Below, one piece after another: positions 43,932-52,224 of a DNA stretch of 64,000 bases; position 1 is the first letter of the stretch; each line of letters starts with the position of its first letter. Location: NCBI GenBank assembly GCA_036419695.1, contig CP143946.1, forward strand, positions 186,001-250,000, written 5' to 3'. Both the position numbers and the translations under genes were made by a program. This stretch comes from [Clostridium] symbiosum. Lineage in GTDB: Bacteria > Bacillota > Clostridia > Lachnospirales > Lachnospiraceae. The notes below the pieces were generated by a model that worked only from the letters and a program-made list of their open reading frames with translations, did no database searches and was not told where the DNA came from.

Positions 43932-44750
43932 ATGAAAAACTTATTTTCTTTGGCTTATCTGACCGTGCCGGGTACCCACCCGGCCGATCAGGTGGAAATC
44001 GCAGCGGGATGCGGCTACGAGGGAGTCAGCCTGCGCCCGATTTCAATGAAAATGCCGGGAGAGCCCGACTTTCGTCTGGCAAATGAAGCGATCTTTAAAA
44101 GTGTCAGGGCGGCTCTTGAACGTACCGGAGTGCGCCTGATGGATATTGAGCTGGCGCGTGTGGGAGACGGACTTGATGTGGCCTCCTACGAGGCGGACTT
44201 TGAAAAAGCCGCCGAGCTGGGTGCAAAATACGTGATTTCCAGTGTCTGGACACCGGATCGGGAAGCGGCTCTTCATCAGCTTGAAATGATATGCGATATG
44301 GCTGCAAAGTATGATCTGCTTGTGAACCTGGAATTTATGGCATTCGCCAATGTGCGGACCCTAGAAGAAGCTTTGGAGGTAATGGATATTCTGAAACGTC
44401 CTAACTTAAAGCTTATGGTGGATACGCTCCATGCCCACAGAGCCGGTGTGACGCAGGAAATGCTGAAAGAGATACCGGCGGAGCGGTTTGGCTTTGTCCA
44501 TCTGTGTGACGGACCCGGTTTTATCCCTCCGTTAGACCATCCCGATATGACCGGCGTAGCCCGTTCCGGACGTCTGTACGTCGGAGAGGGAGAGATTGAT
44601 ATTGCCGGAATGCTGCATGGAATCGCCAACATCCCGTACTATGCCATCGAACTGCCCAACGCTGCCGAGATGGAAGCCAGAGGCAAGCTGGGACACGCGG
44701 GCCGCTGCCTGGAGACGGCGAAGAAATACCTTGCGGCGAACGGTCTCTGA
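43932..44750 (+). CDS. Sugar-phosphate isomerase/epimerase-type TIM barrel (copy B)
   Basis: 272 residues, clearly homologous to copy A (shared FSLAYLTxPG, PGEP, SSVWTxD, NLEF, HLCD, IELPN). Likely metal ligands are the Glu of NLEF, Asp of LMVDTLHAH, its His and the Glu of IELPN. Compared with copy A it has a longer loop after HLCDG (PGFIPPLDHPDMTG), which probably alters the active site mouth. It probably supplies or processes the substrate of the preceding ThDP enzyme. GGAGG precedes the ATG. Confidence 0.82.
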   Translation: MKNLFSLAYLTVPGTHPADQVEIAAGCGYEGVSLRPISMKMPGEPDFRLANEAIFKSVRAALERTGVRLMDIELARVGDGLDVASYEADFEKAAELGAKYVISSVWTPDREAALHQLEMICDMAAKYDLLVNLEFMAFANVRTLEEALEVMDILKRPNLKLMVDTLHAHRAGVTQEMLKEIPAERFGFVHLCDGPGFIPPLDHPDMTGVARSGRLYVGEGEIDIAGMLHGIANIPYYAIELPNAAEMEARGKLGHAGRCLETAKKYLAANGL

Positions 44751-44820
44751 TAAAGAGAAGCGGTGATTACCGAAAAGAGACAGGCGATTTCTGAAGAGAG
44801 CATTTTTAAGGGAGAACAGT

Positions 44821-45462
44821 ATGAAATTTTTTATAGATACGGCTAATGTAGACGAGATCAGGGAAGCAAACGAGATGGGAATTATCTGCGGAGTGACGAC
44901 AAACCCGTCCCTGATCGCAAAGGAAGGCCGCGACTTTTCTGAGGTAATCAAGGAGATTACGGAAATTGTGGACGGTCCCGTATCCGGGGAAGTGAAGGCG
45001 GACGCGGAAAAAGCGGAGGATATGATTGCACAGGGCAGGGAGATTGCTAAAATCCACCCGAATATGGTCGTCAAAATTCCGATGACAGCGGAGGGACTTA
45101 AGGCAGTCAAAGCGCTTTCAGCAGAAGGAATCAGAACGAATGTGACCCTCATTTTCACCGCCAGCCAGGCTCTTTTAGCCGCCCGGGCGGGCGCATCCTA
45201 TGTGTCTCCTTTCCTCGGCAGACTGGACGACATTTCCACCTGCGGCACAGACCTGATTTATGATATTACGCAGATATTTGGCAATTACCCGGACATCAGT
45301 ACGGAAATTATCTGCGCGTCCACAAGACATCCGCTGCACATTATTGAGTGCGCAAAGGCGGGAGGCGACATTGCCACCGTGCCGTATAAGGTCCTCATGC
45401 AGATGGTGAAACATCCTCTGACCGATGCGGGAATTGAGAAGTTTAAAGAAGACAGTAAGTGA
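44821..45462 (+). CDS. Transaldolase / fructose-6-phosphate aldolase family
   Basis: 213 residues, the short (MipB/TalC/FSA) transaldolase type. The Schiff-base lysine is Lys85 in MVVKIPMT; FIDTAN, GVTTNPSLIAKEG and SPFLGRLDD are conserved. It cleaves or transfers a dihydroxyacetone unit. Last gene of the unit before a terminator; with the transketolases it would feed products into sugar phosphates. Confidence 0.92.
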   Translation: MKFFIDTANVDEIREANEMGIICGVTTNPSLIAKEGRDFSEVIKEITEIVDGPVSGEVKADAEKAEDMIAQGREIAKIHPNMVVKIPMTAEGLKAVKALSAEGIRTNVTLIFTASQALLAARAGASYVSPFLGRLDDISTCGTDLIYDITQIFGNYPDISTEIICASTRHPLHIIECAKAGGDIATVPYKVLMQMVKHPLTDAGIEKFKEDSK

Positions 45463-45494
45463 TAAGTTGAACTGTAACGAACTGTTATGATAAG

Positions 45495-45539
45495 AGAGCC
45501 TGCGCCCTGCCGTTAATGGATTAAGGAGCAGGCTCTTTT
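45495..45539 (+). terminator. Terminator or attenuator between the transaldolase and second transketolase
   Basis: AGAGCCTGC pairs with GCAGGCTCT across a 24-nt loop and is followed by TTTT, just before the GAAAAAGGAG of the next gene. Confidence 0.65.
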
Positions 45540-45558
45540 CAGAAAAAGGAGTTTTTCC

Positions 45559-46416
45559 ATGAATCTAATAAAGCTTAAAAAAACGGCAAATGAAGTCAGA
45601 AAAGGAATCTTAACTTCCGTGCACGCCGCAAAATCCGGCCATCCGGGCGGTTCCCTGTCGGCTGCGGACATCCTGACTTATCTCTACTTTGAGGAGATGA
45701 ATATCGATCCCTCCCGGCCGGACTGGGAGGGCAGGGATCGTTTCGTACTGTCCAAAGGACATAATGCGCCGGGGCTGTATGCGGCTTTGGCGGAAAGAGG
45801 ATATATCCCAAAGGAGGATCTGGTGACGCTGCGCCATACCGGCTCCTATCTCCAGGGGCATCCCGATATGAAACACATAAATGGCGTCGATATGTCAAGC
45901 GGTTCCCTGGGCCAGGGAATCTCGGCGGCGGTCGGGATGGCGCTGGCCGCTAAGATGGACGGCAGATCCCACCGGGTGTATGCGCTTCTGGGAGACGGGG
46001 AGCTTCAGGAGGGGCAGGTCTGGGAGGCCGCTATGTTCGCCGGTTTCCGGGAACTTGACAACCTTGTGGTCATCGTGGACAACAATAATCTTCAGATAGA
46101 CGGTTCCCTCGAGGAAGTCTGCTCCGCTTATCCGCTCGATAAGAAATTTGAAGCGTTTCATTTCCATGTCATCCGTGTGGACGACGGAAATGATATGGAA
46201 AAGCTGAGGAGCGCGTTCCGGGAGGCCCGGTCGGTGACCGGTAAGCCGACCGCGATTATCGCGGAAACCATTAAAGGAAAAGGAATTTCCTTTATGGAGG
46301 ATAAAACGTCCTGGCACGGCAAGGCCCCGAATGACGCGGAATATAAAACCGCCATGGAGGAACTGGAACGTCTTGGGGAAAAACTTGAAAGGGAGGGAAG
46401 TGGAGATGGAGAATAA
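45559..46416 (+). CDS. Transketolase N-terminal subunit (pair 2)
   Basis: 285 residues with the same ThDP-binding marks as pair 1 (SAKSGHPGGSLSAAD as HAAKSGHPGGSL, FVLSKGHNAPGLYAAL, GDGELQEGQVWEAAM, IVDNNNLQIDG). It differs enough from pair 1 to be an old paralogue. The DNNNLQIDG segment matches pentose-phosphate transketolases better than the pair 1 version (DCNGVQING), so this pair may be the general enzyme. It overlaps the next gene by 11 bases. Confidence 0.93.
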   Translation: MNLIKLKKTANEVRKGILTSVHAAKSGHPGGSLSAADILTYLYFEEMNIDPSRPDWEGRDRFVLSKGHNAPGLYAALAERGYIPKEDLVTLRHTGSYLQGHPDMKHINGVDMSSGSLGQGISAAVGMALAAKMDGRSHRVYALLGDGELQEGQVWEAAMFAGFRELDNLVVIVDNNNLQIDGSLEEVCSAYPLDKKFEAFHFHVIRVDDGNDMEKLRSAFREARSVTGKPTAIIAETIKGKGISFMEDKTSWHGKAPNDAEYKTAMEELERLGEKLEREGSGDGE

Positions 46417-47356
46417 AAAGATTGCAACCAGGGAGAGTTACGGCAACGCCCTGGCGGAGCTTGGAAAACTGCATGAAGATCTGGTTGTGCTGGACGCCGA
46501 TCTGGCGGAGGCGACGAAGACTGCGATTTTCCGCAGCGCCTTTCCCGAACGCCACATCGACTGCGGAATTGCGGAATGCAATATGATTGGAATTGCAGCC
46601 GGACTTGCCGCGTCGGGTAAAGTGCCTTTTGCCAGCTCTTTTGCCATGTTCGCAGCAGGCCGCGCCTTTGAGCAGGTCAGAAATTCGGTGGGTTACCCCC
46701 ATCTCAATGTAAAGATCGCGGCCACCCATGCCGGAATTTCCGTTGGTGAGGACGGGGCGACCCATCAGTGCAATGAAGATATCGCACTGATGAGGACAAT
46801 TCCCGGAATGACCGTCATCTGCCCTGCCGACGATGTGGAGGCAAGGGCGGCGGTGAAAGCTGCCTATGAGCATGACGGCCCGGTGTACCTGCGGTTCGGC
46901 CGTCTTCCCGTCCCGGTGGTTAACGGAAACGCCGGTTACCGGTTTGAACTGGGAAAAGGAATCGTGCTGCGTGAGGGAACCGATCTGACGATCGTGACCA
47001 CCGGCCTGTGCGTTCCCGCATGCCTGGATGCGGCAAACATGCTTGCAGAAGAGGGCATCAGCGCGGAGGTGGTGAATATCCACACAATCAAACCCATCGA
47101 TGAAGAGCTGCTGTTAAAGGAGGCTCAAAAAACCGGGAGAATCGTCACGGTGGAGGAACATTCCATCATTGGCGGCCTGGGCAGCGCCGTCTGCGAGGCG
47201 CTGTCGGAACAATACCCCGTCCCGGTTCACCGAATCGGCATCCGTGACACATTCGGAGAGTCCGGCCCCGCCGGAGAACTTCTGAAAAAATACGGGCTGG
47301 ATGGAGAGGGGATCGCGGAAGAAATCCGTTCCTGCTATAAAAAACAAATCCGGTAA
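46406..47356 (+). CDS. Transketolase C-terminal subunit (pair 2)
   Basis: 316 residues: LVVLDADLAEATKT, CGIAECNMIGIAAGLAASG with the activating Glu, HAGISVGEDGATHQCNEDIALMR, and the C-terminal GESGPAGELL. The start at MENKKIATRESYG is set by GGGAGGGAAG; the frame continues upstream inside the partner gene. It is convergent with the dipeptidase gene, with only 15 bases between stop codons. Confidence 0.93.
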   Translation: MENKKIATRESYGNALAELGKLHEDLVVLDADLAEATKTAIFRSAFPERHIDCGIAECNMIGIAAGLAASGKVPFASSFAMFAAGRAFEQVRNSVGYPHLNVKIAATHAGISVGEDGATHQCNEDIALMRTIPGMTVICPADDVEARAAVKAAYEHDGPVYLRFGRLPVPVVNGNAGYRFELGKGIVLREGTDLTIVTTGLCVPACLDAANMLAEEGISAEVVNIHTIKPIDEELLLKEAQKTGRIVTVEEHSIIGGLGSAVCEALSEQYPVPVHRIGIRDTFGESGPAGELLKKYGLDGEGIAEEIRSCYKKQIR

Positions 47357-47371
47357 AAGACCGGGAAGCTT

Positions 47372-48805
47372 CTATAAATTCTCTAAAAGCGCAGTCAGTA
47401 CGTCATAAATTTTTGCAAAAGAAGCTCTTTCCACCCGTTCAAGAAAGGTGTGGTAATCCTTTATTAACGGTCCCAGGGTTGCGATGTCCATCCCCGGTTT
47501 CATTGCAATGAAATGGCCGGCTTCCAGACAGCCATGTTCCGCGTGCTCTTTCATTACAGTTCCTGTAACCCGTTCATAGGCCTGTTCAAGATGTGCCCTC
47601 AAAGGGGAATTTTCCCGGTATTCCCAGCATGGGAGGCTGTCTGTGGCTTCAGCTTCCCAGCCCAGGCTCTCGGCAATGATGGCAGCTTCATCAGCGATCT
47701 GATCGATAAAGGAGAGGGCGGCGCCTCTGATATGGAGCGAAACGGCCAAGCCGTCATCACTCATTTTTATAAGCCCCAGATTGCTTGATGCGGTTGTCAG
47801 TTCCATGTGAATGTCACGGTGGCGGAATCCGTTGGGACAGGTAAACAGAAAACGGATGATATTTCTGCTGTCCCTGGCGGAGAAGGCCGGCTGCGGTTCA
47901 CAGCGTACCACCTTAGCGGTGACTGCCCCGTCACTGTACTTCAGTTCCCTGCTGATATCCTCCAGGAGGGCGGAAATATCCGCGTATATTTCATTTTCAT
48001 TCCTGTCTGAGACAAAAACAACCGTGCACGCGTTAGGGATTGCGTTATCAACCGTGCCGCCGTCCATGCAGGCCAGCTGCATCCCCTCTTCTTTTTTCAG
48101 GAGCATGTATAAAAACCGTGCGGCGATCTTGTTGGCATTTCCCCGTTCTTTATGGATGTCATCCCCGGAGTGGCCTCCTGACAGGCCGCCTACCGTCAGT
48201 TGATAAAACGGCCGCTCCGTTTCTTTTCGCAGGCCGCGGTACCGGAACGCGATTCTTTTCATACCGGCTGCAGAGACCGTCGTAGTATCCCCGCTCACTT
48301 CGTCCAGGCCCAGCAGGCGCATTCCCTGAAAGTCCTCCGCTTTTAAGTGAGTGGCGCCGATACAGCCAGGCTCCTCCAGGACCGTAAACAGGCATTCGAG
48401 GGGAGGATGACGGATGCTGTCGTCAGCAAGAACCGCCATCATGTAGGCAACTCCAACGCCGTCATCGGCTCCCAGAGTAGTTCCACGGGCCCGGATCCAA
48501 CCATCCTCCACATAAATATCAAGGGGATCTGTCTCAAAATTGTGCTCACAACCAGGCTGCTTTTCGCACACCATGTCAATATGTGACTGAAGGATCAGCG
48601 GCGGCCGGCCTTCAAGCCCATGGGTTCCATTTTTATAAATAATAATATTTCCCCATTCATCCTGTCTATATTGTAAATGGTGCTCCACGGCAAATTCCGC
48701 CAGGTGGTCGCTCAACACTTTCTCCTGGAACGAACCGTGGGGATAGCGGCATATTTCCTCAAAATACCGTTCAAATGGAAGCTCATGATTTAGTACGTTA
48801 TTCAT
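47372..48805 (-). CDS. pepD: Aminoacyl-histidine dipeptidase (PepD, M20 family)
   Basis: 477 residues of the M20C family: metal ligands in LILQSHIDMVC (His, Asp), LGADDGVGVAYMMAVL (bridging Asp), TVLEEPGCIGA (Glu catalytic and ligand) and a C-terminal H in AGHFIAMKPG-type positions. It cleaves beta-Ala-His and other dipeptides in the cytoplasm with Zn. Its start overlaps the MFS gene's stop by eight bases, so the two are coupled: import of a peptide or derivative followed by hydrolysis is plausible. Confidence 0.9.
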   Translation of the reverse strand: MNNVLNHELPFERYFEEICRYPHGSFQEKVLSDHLAEFAVEHHLQYRQDEWGNIIIYKNGTHGLEGRPPLILQSHIDMVCEKQPGCEHNFETDPLDIYVEDGWIRARGTTLGADDGVGVAYMMAVLADDSIRHPPLECLFTVLEEPGCIGATHLKAEDFQGMRLLGLDEVSGDTTTVSAAGMKRIAFRYRGLRKETERPFYQLTVGGLSGGHSGDDIHKERGNANKIAARFLYMLLKKEEGMQLACMDGGTVDNAIPNACTVVFVSDRNENEIYADISALLEDISRELKYSDGAVTAKVVRCEPQPAFSARDSRNIIRFLFTCPNGFRHRDIHMELTTASSNLGLIKMSDDGLAVSLHIRGAALSFIDQIADEAAIIAESLGWEAEATDSLPCWEYRENSPLRAHLEQAYERVTGTVMKEHAEHGCLEAGHFIAMKPGMDIATLGPLIKDYHTFLERVERASFAKIYDVLTALLENL

Positions 48806-50081
48806 TATGTTCCCTGCCTTTCCTGTTCTGTTCCAAAATCAGTCTTCGCTTTACTTTTGTCCGTTTCAGCCATATCAGAGTCAGGGCGATCCCGATGACT
48901 GTGACCGCCAGCATATAGGTAAAGAACATCCTGTATCCAGCGGCTGCCGGAAAATGATCCAGAAGCTGCCCGGCGATCAGATGATTTGTCACTTCCGGCA
49001 TATACCCGAGACAGCATATCAGTCCGATAGCGGCTCCCTCCCACTCGGCGGGACAGTCAAATTCTTCCATAATCGCAAACTGCATGCTGACACAGGTATA
49101 CATGCTGACGAAAACGATTAAATACGCACACAGAACCGGCACGATTCCGGCTGCGGGACGGGTAAACAGGATAATGGCCACTCCGATCAACAGCCCGATC
49201 TGGCCTATCAGCATAGTCTTTGAGTTGTTAATCCTGTCTCCGAGAATTCCTGCCGCCATGGAGGCAAAAGGCCTGATATACTGGGAGGCAGAGGTCAGAA
49301 CTACCCCGGCGAGGGCGCCGACGGTAAACACCTTCGTCACATACGGCGAAAAGTAATAGTATCCCTGGCTGACGGTGAGTGTCGCATAGATGATGCCGAT
49401 CATCAGCCAGACCTCAGGGATTTTAGCCGCCTTTCCAATCAGCTTCAGTTGAAATCCCTCCCGTGCCCCTGAATTTTCTTCTTTTAAGTCGCGCAGCAGC
49501 CAGGAAACCACGAATCCCAGGATGGTCGTCACACCTGCATAAAATACAATAATCCAACGGACCCCCATACTTTCGCTGCTGACTGCCAGCATCCTGCCAA
49601 AGATTACGGCGGCGATTGTCATGTAACCGGCGTTAAAGATGCCCCGGCCGCCCTCAAAGATGCCGAAGGCTTTCCCCTGCTCATTCGATGCGGCAAGAGC
49701 CCGGATCCCCTTCATTAATGCGGGCCAGAACATCATAAGTGACGTAATGCCCCAGATGCCGTGAATCAGTATGACGGCAGCCGGCGGCGGGGAGAGCAGC
49801 AGGGCGAAACCCAATGCGCCGGTCAGGATCATCGAAAGCGGTATCAGCCGCTTTACCGGAAAGGCATCCGCGATCAGCCCTCCGAACAGGTAAGATATGG
49901 CGCCGATTCCCCCGAAACAGGCGCTGCAGTACCCCATTTGTGCATTTGTTAAACCAAAGGTTTCCATGAACGCGTCATAGTAAAACGAACGGAAATAGGG
50001 CAGCGTATAGATAAATGAGCCCGACATCGTCAATACAATCAGCGTAACAAGATTTTTCTTCAGTTTAGAACCTTCTTCCAT
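48798..50081 (-). CDS. MFS family permease
   Basis: 427 residues with twelve helices; helix 2-3 loop GLIADAFPVKRLIP and the equivalent AAGILGDRINNSKTMLIG after helix 8 are typical MFS A-motif variants. The substrate is unknown; the coupled dipeptidase suggests a peptide or amino-acid derivative. AAGGAGG precedes the ATG. Confidence 0.88.
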   Translation of the reverse strand: MEEGSKLKKNLVTLIVLTMSGSFIYTLPYFRSFYYDAFMETFGLTNAQMGYCSACFGGIGAISYLFGGLIADAFPVKRLIPLSMILTGALGFALLLSPPPAAVILIHGIWGITSLMMFWPALMKGIRALAASNEQGKAFGIFEGGRGIFNAGYMTIAAVIFGRMLAVSSESMGVRWIIVFYAGVTTILGFVVSWLLRDLKEENSGAREGFQLKLIGKAAKIPEVWLMIGIIYATLTVSQGYYYFSPYVTKVFTVGALAGVVLTSASQYIRPFASMAAGILGDRINNSKTMLIGQIGLLIGVAIILFTRPAAGIVPVLCAYLIVFVSMYTCVSMQFAIMEEFDCPAEWEGAAIGLICCLGYMPEVTNHLIAGQLLDHFPAAAGYRMFFTYMLAVTVIGIALTLIWLKRTKVKRRLILEQNRKGREHNE

Positions 50082-50176
50082 AAAACGTTCCTCCTTCTTT
50101 TTTCATAAATTCTATCAAAAAAATCAGGAGTGCCAAGTTCCAGTCCAAAACCGTTTTTAGGGCCATTTGGGCACAA

Positions 50177-50218
50177 ATCAGGCAGACGCCAGTTAGTAAA
50201 AACAAGCGTCTGCCTGAT
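50177..50218 (-). terminator. Terminator of the MocR-type gene
   Basis: ATCAGGCAGACGC with a perfect 13-bp complement and a 16-nt loop, 51 bases past the stop codon. Confidence 0.7.
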
Positions 50219-50268
50219 AGTTCCACAAAAAAACGGGGGCCAGATTTAAATTTTCGTATGTACCATTC

Positions 50269-51744
50269 TTAGTCAGCTTCCAGCCTGCTGAGTTCCATCC
50301 CCTTTTTAAGAAGCTGTATCCCTTCCTCGATCTGCTCATCCGACGCGGAAGAAAAGGAGAGCCGCAGGTAATTTTCTCCCTTCTGCCCTTCAGGGAAATA
50401 GATGCTTCCGGGAGTGATTAAAAGTCCTGTCCGCTCGCAGACGGCGGTCAGTCTCATGTCATTCAGGCACTTTTCTATCTTTACCCAGACACACAGCCCG
50501 CGTTCCGGCACGGAAAAGGAAAGATTCGGGATTCTGGACAGGCAGCTGCACATCCGATCCCGCTTCTGCCTGTAAAACTCCCTGAGGAACTGCACATGAC
50601 GTTCATAAAACCCCCTCTCGATAAACCTTGCCCAAAGATACTGCCCTAAGCTGTTCAGAAAAAGCTGATCCTTATTCACGATCCGGTGGTACATTCCGAT
50701 TACACTGTCCGGCGCCGCCAGATATGCGAGCCTCACCCCGGGATAGAAGGACAGGCCGGCCGTATCCAGATAGATAACGGAATTGTTTTGATCCATTGAA
50801 AAAAGGCTGGGCAGTCTTTTTTCGCTGTAGTAAAAGTCATACAGGGAATCATCCTCGAGAACCGGAATATTATAATCTCTGGCACAGGATAAAAGGCGTT
50901 TCCGTTTCTCAATCCCCATCGTACATCCGGTTGGAGTATGGCAATTGGGCATGGTATAAATCAGCTTGGGCCTGTACTGCCGTACAAGCGTCTCCAGTCT
51001 GTCAATTTGAATGCCGTCCTCCTCGACGGGGACAAACAAAAGCCTGGCGCCCACGTGGAGGAAAATATTCACAACGGTTGGATCCGCCGGTTCCTCCAGG
51101 ATTACGCAGTCTCCTTTTTCCAGATACATAAAGGCAATATTGTTGATTGCCTCAAAGGTTTCCCCAACAATCTGGATATTACGCGGCTTTACGTAGATAT
51201 TTCTGGTGAACAGCATTTCCGATAAATTATTCCGCAGTCTTTCTGTTCCCTGGGGCGGGCAGAACCAGAACGGTTCCGTCATGTCCCCGTCGATGATTTC
51301 CTGCATCAGCTGTTTCAAAAATTCCATGGGCAGCGCTTCCTTATTCACAAGCAGTGCTGCAAATGAAATTTTATCGTCATTATAGGAAGAGTGGTACATT
51401 TCCTCAAAGCGGATCTGGGCACTTGTAAAATGATAGTTGAAGTTCTTATCGGTGGAAGAGAACATGGAAGGCAGCTTTTTTGCCCTGTCGGATGTATCCG
51501 GCCTGGGGGCAACAAAATAGCCGCAGGGTGTCTGCCTCGACGAAATCACCAAACCCTCCGCAATCAGGGTTTCATAGGCCCTGACTACCGTATTCCGGTG
51601 TACGCCGAGGCGCCCGGCCAGCCGCCGTTCCGAGAGAAGCTTAAAGTTTTCCGGAAGCTCTCCGCTCAAAATTTTGTCTTTGATTATCAGAGTTATCTGC
51701 ATATACAGGGGAGTCGAACTGTTGTAATTTAAATCTATCTCCAT
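50269..51744 (-). CDS. MocR-type regulator (GntR HTH fused to PLP aminotransferase fold)
   Basis: 491 residues. A GntR winged helix (PLYMQITLIIKDKILSGELPENFKLLSERRLAGRLGVHRNTVVRAYETLIAEG) occupies residues about 10-75. The rest is a fold-type I aminotransferase with LDTAGLSFYPGVRLAYLA. At the usual Schiff-base position there is SFYPGVR rather than SxxKxxR, so the canonical PLP lysine seems replaced; PLP binding may be altered. Start MEIDLNYN follows GAGGTG; a TTG nine codons earlier lacks a ribosome binding site. It is divergent from the acylating aldehyde dehydrogenase, a likely target. Confidence 0.85.
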   Translation of the reverse strand: MEIDLNYNSSTPLYMQITLIIKDKILSGELPENFKLLSERRLAGRLGVHRNTVVRAYETLIAEGLVISSRQTPCGYFVAPRPDTSDRAKKLPSMFSSTDKNFNYHFTSAQIRFEEMYHSSYNDDKISFAALLVNKEALPMEFLKQLMQEIIDGDMTEPFWFCPPQGTERLRNNLSEMLFTRNIYVKPRNIQIVGETFEAINNIAFMYLEKGDCVILEEPADPTVVNIFLHVGARLLFVPVEEDGIQIDRLETLVRQYRPKLIYTMPNCHTPTGCTMGIEKRKRLLSCARDYNIPVLEDDSLYDFYYSEKRLPSLFSMDQNNSVIYLDTAGLSFYPGVRLAYLAAPDSVIGMYHRIVNKDQLFLNSLGQYLWARFIERGFYERHVQFLREFYRQKRDRMCSCLSRIPNLSFSVPERGLCVWVKIEKCLNDMRLTAVCERTGLLITPGSIYFPEGQKGENYLRLSFSSASDEQIEEGIQLLKKGMELSRLEAD

Positions 51745-52006
51745 ACCGCACCTCGTATCTGACTTTTTCAATAGAAACTGTTCGTACTTCCTGTACTATA
51801 TCCCATTCCCCTCTATTTGTCATCTGGAATTTTTATGCCGGCAGCCGGCCTTCTTTCAGGAGAGATTGCCCAGCAGCCGTGAAAGGAATGGCGTTTTCAC
51901 ATTTCAGTAGCAGGGGTCAGTGTCGGAAACAGGGAATTTTATAAGGACACAGCCGTCTGGAAAGGCTGAAAATCCTTGTTTTACAAGGTATTTTGCGCAT
52001 TATAGA

Positions 52007-52031
52007 AATTCTCTATGAACATGAGAGAATT
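52007..52031. promoter_or_regulatory. Dyad next to the aldehyde dehydrogenase promoter
   Basis: AATTCTCT-N9-AGAGAATT, a perfect 8-bp dyad ending seven bases before the -35 box. It may be the MocR regulator's site. Elsewhere in 51745-52006 I see only a CCTTGT-TTT-ACAAGG hairpin at 51974. Confidence 0.5.
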
Positions 52032-52037
52032 CCGGTA

Positions 52038-52067
52038 TTAGACTTTTGAGGCCACGGCATATATACT
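52038..52067 (+). promoter_or_regulatory. Likely promoter of the aldehyde dehydrogenase gene
   Basis: TTAGAC, an 18-base spacer, TATACT. It predicts a leader of about 150 bases. Confidence 0.45.
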
Positions 52068-52074
52068 GAAATTA

Positions 52075-52171
52075 CCGTAAGGACGAGGTAAAAGGTCAAA
52101 TATCCCGCAGCAAATTACGGAGCATTTGACCCCGCGGGCAGCCGCCGGTTGGCCATGCAGACATGGCCGGC
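52075..52171 (+). promoter_or_regulatory. Structured leader RNA with crossing helices (possible riboswitch)
   Basis: CCGTAA (52075) pairs with TTACGG (52115); GGTCAAAT (52094) pairs with ATTTGACC (52124); CCCGC (52104) pairs with GCGGG (52134). These three helices interleave, so they form a pseudoknot or alternative folds. A GGCCATG-CAGA-CATGGCC hairpin follows, then AAAGGAG. No known riboswitch class is recognised. Confidence 0.35.
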
Positions 52172-52224
52172 AGACTCACTGTTTCCGCGAGAAAAAACAA
52201 TATAGTGTAAAGGAGATTTTTGTT

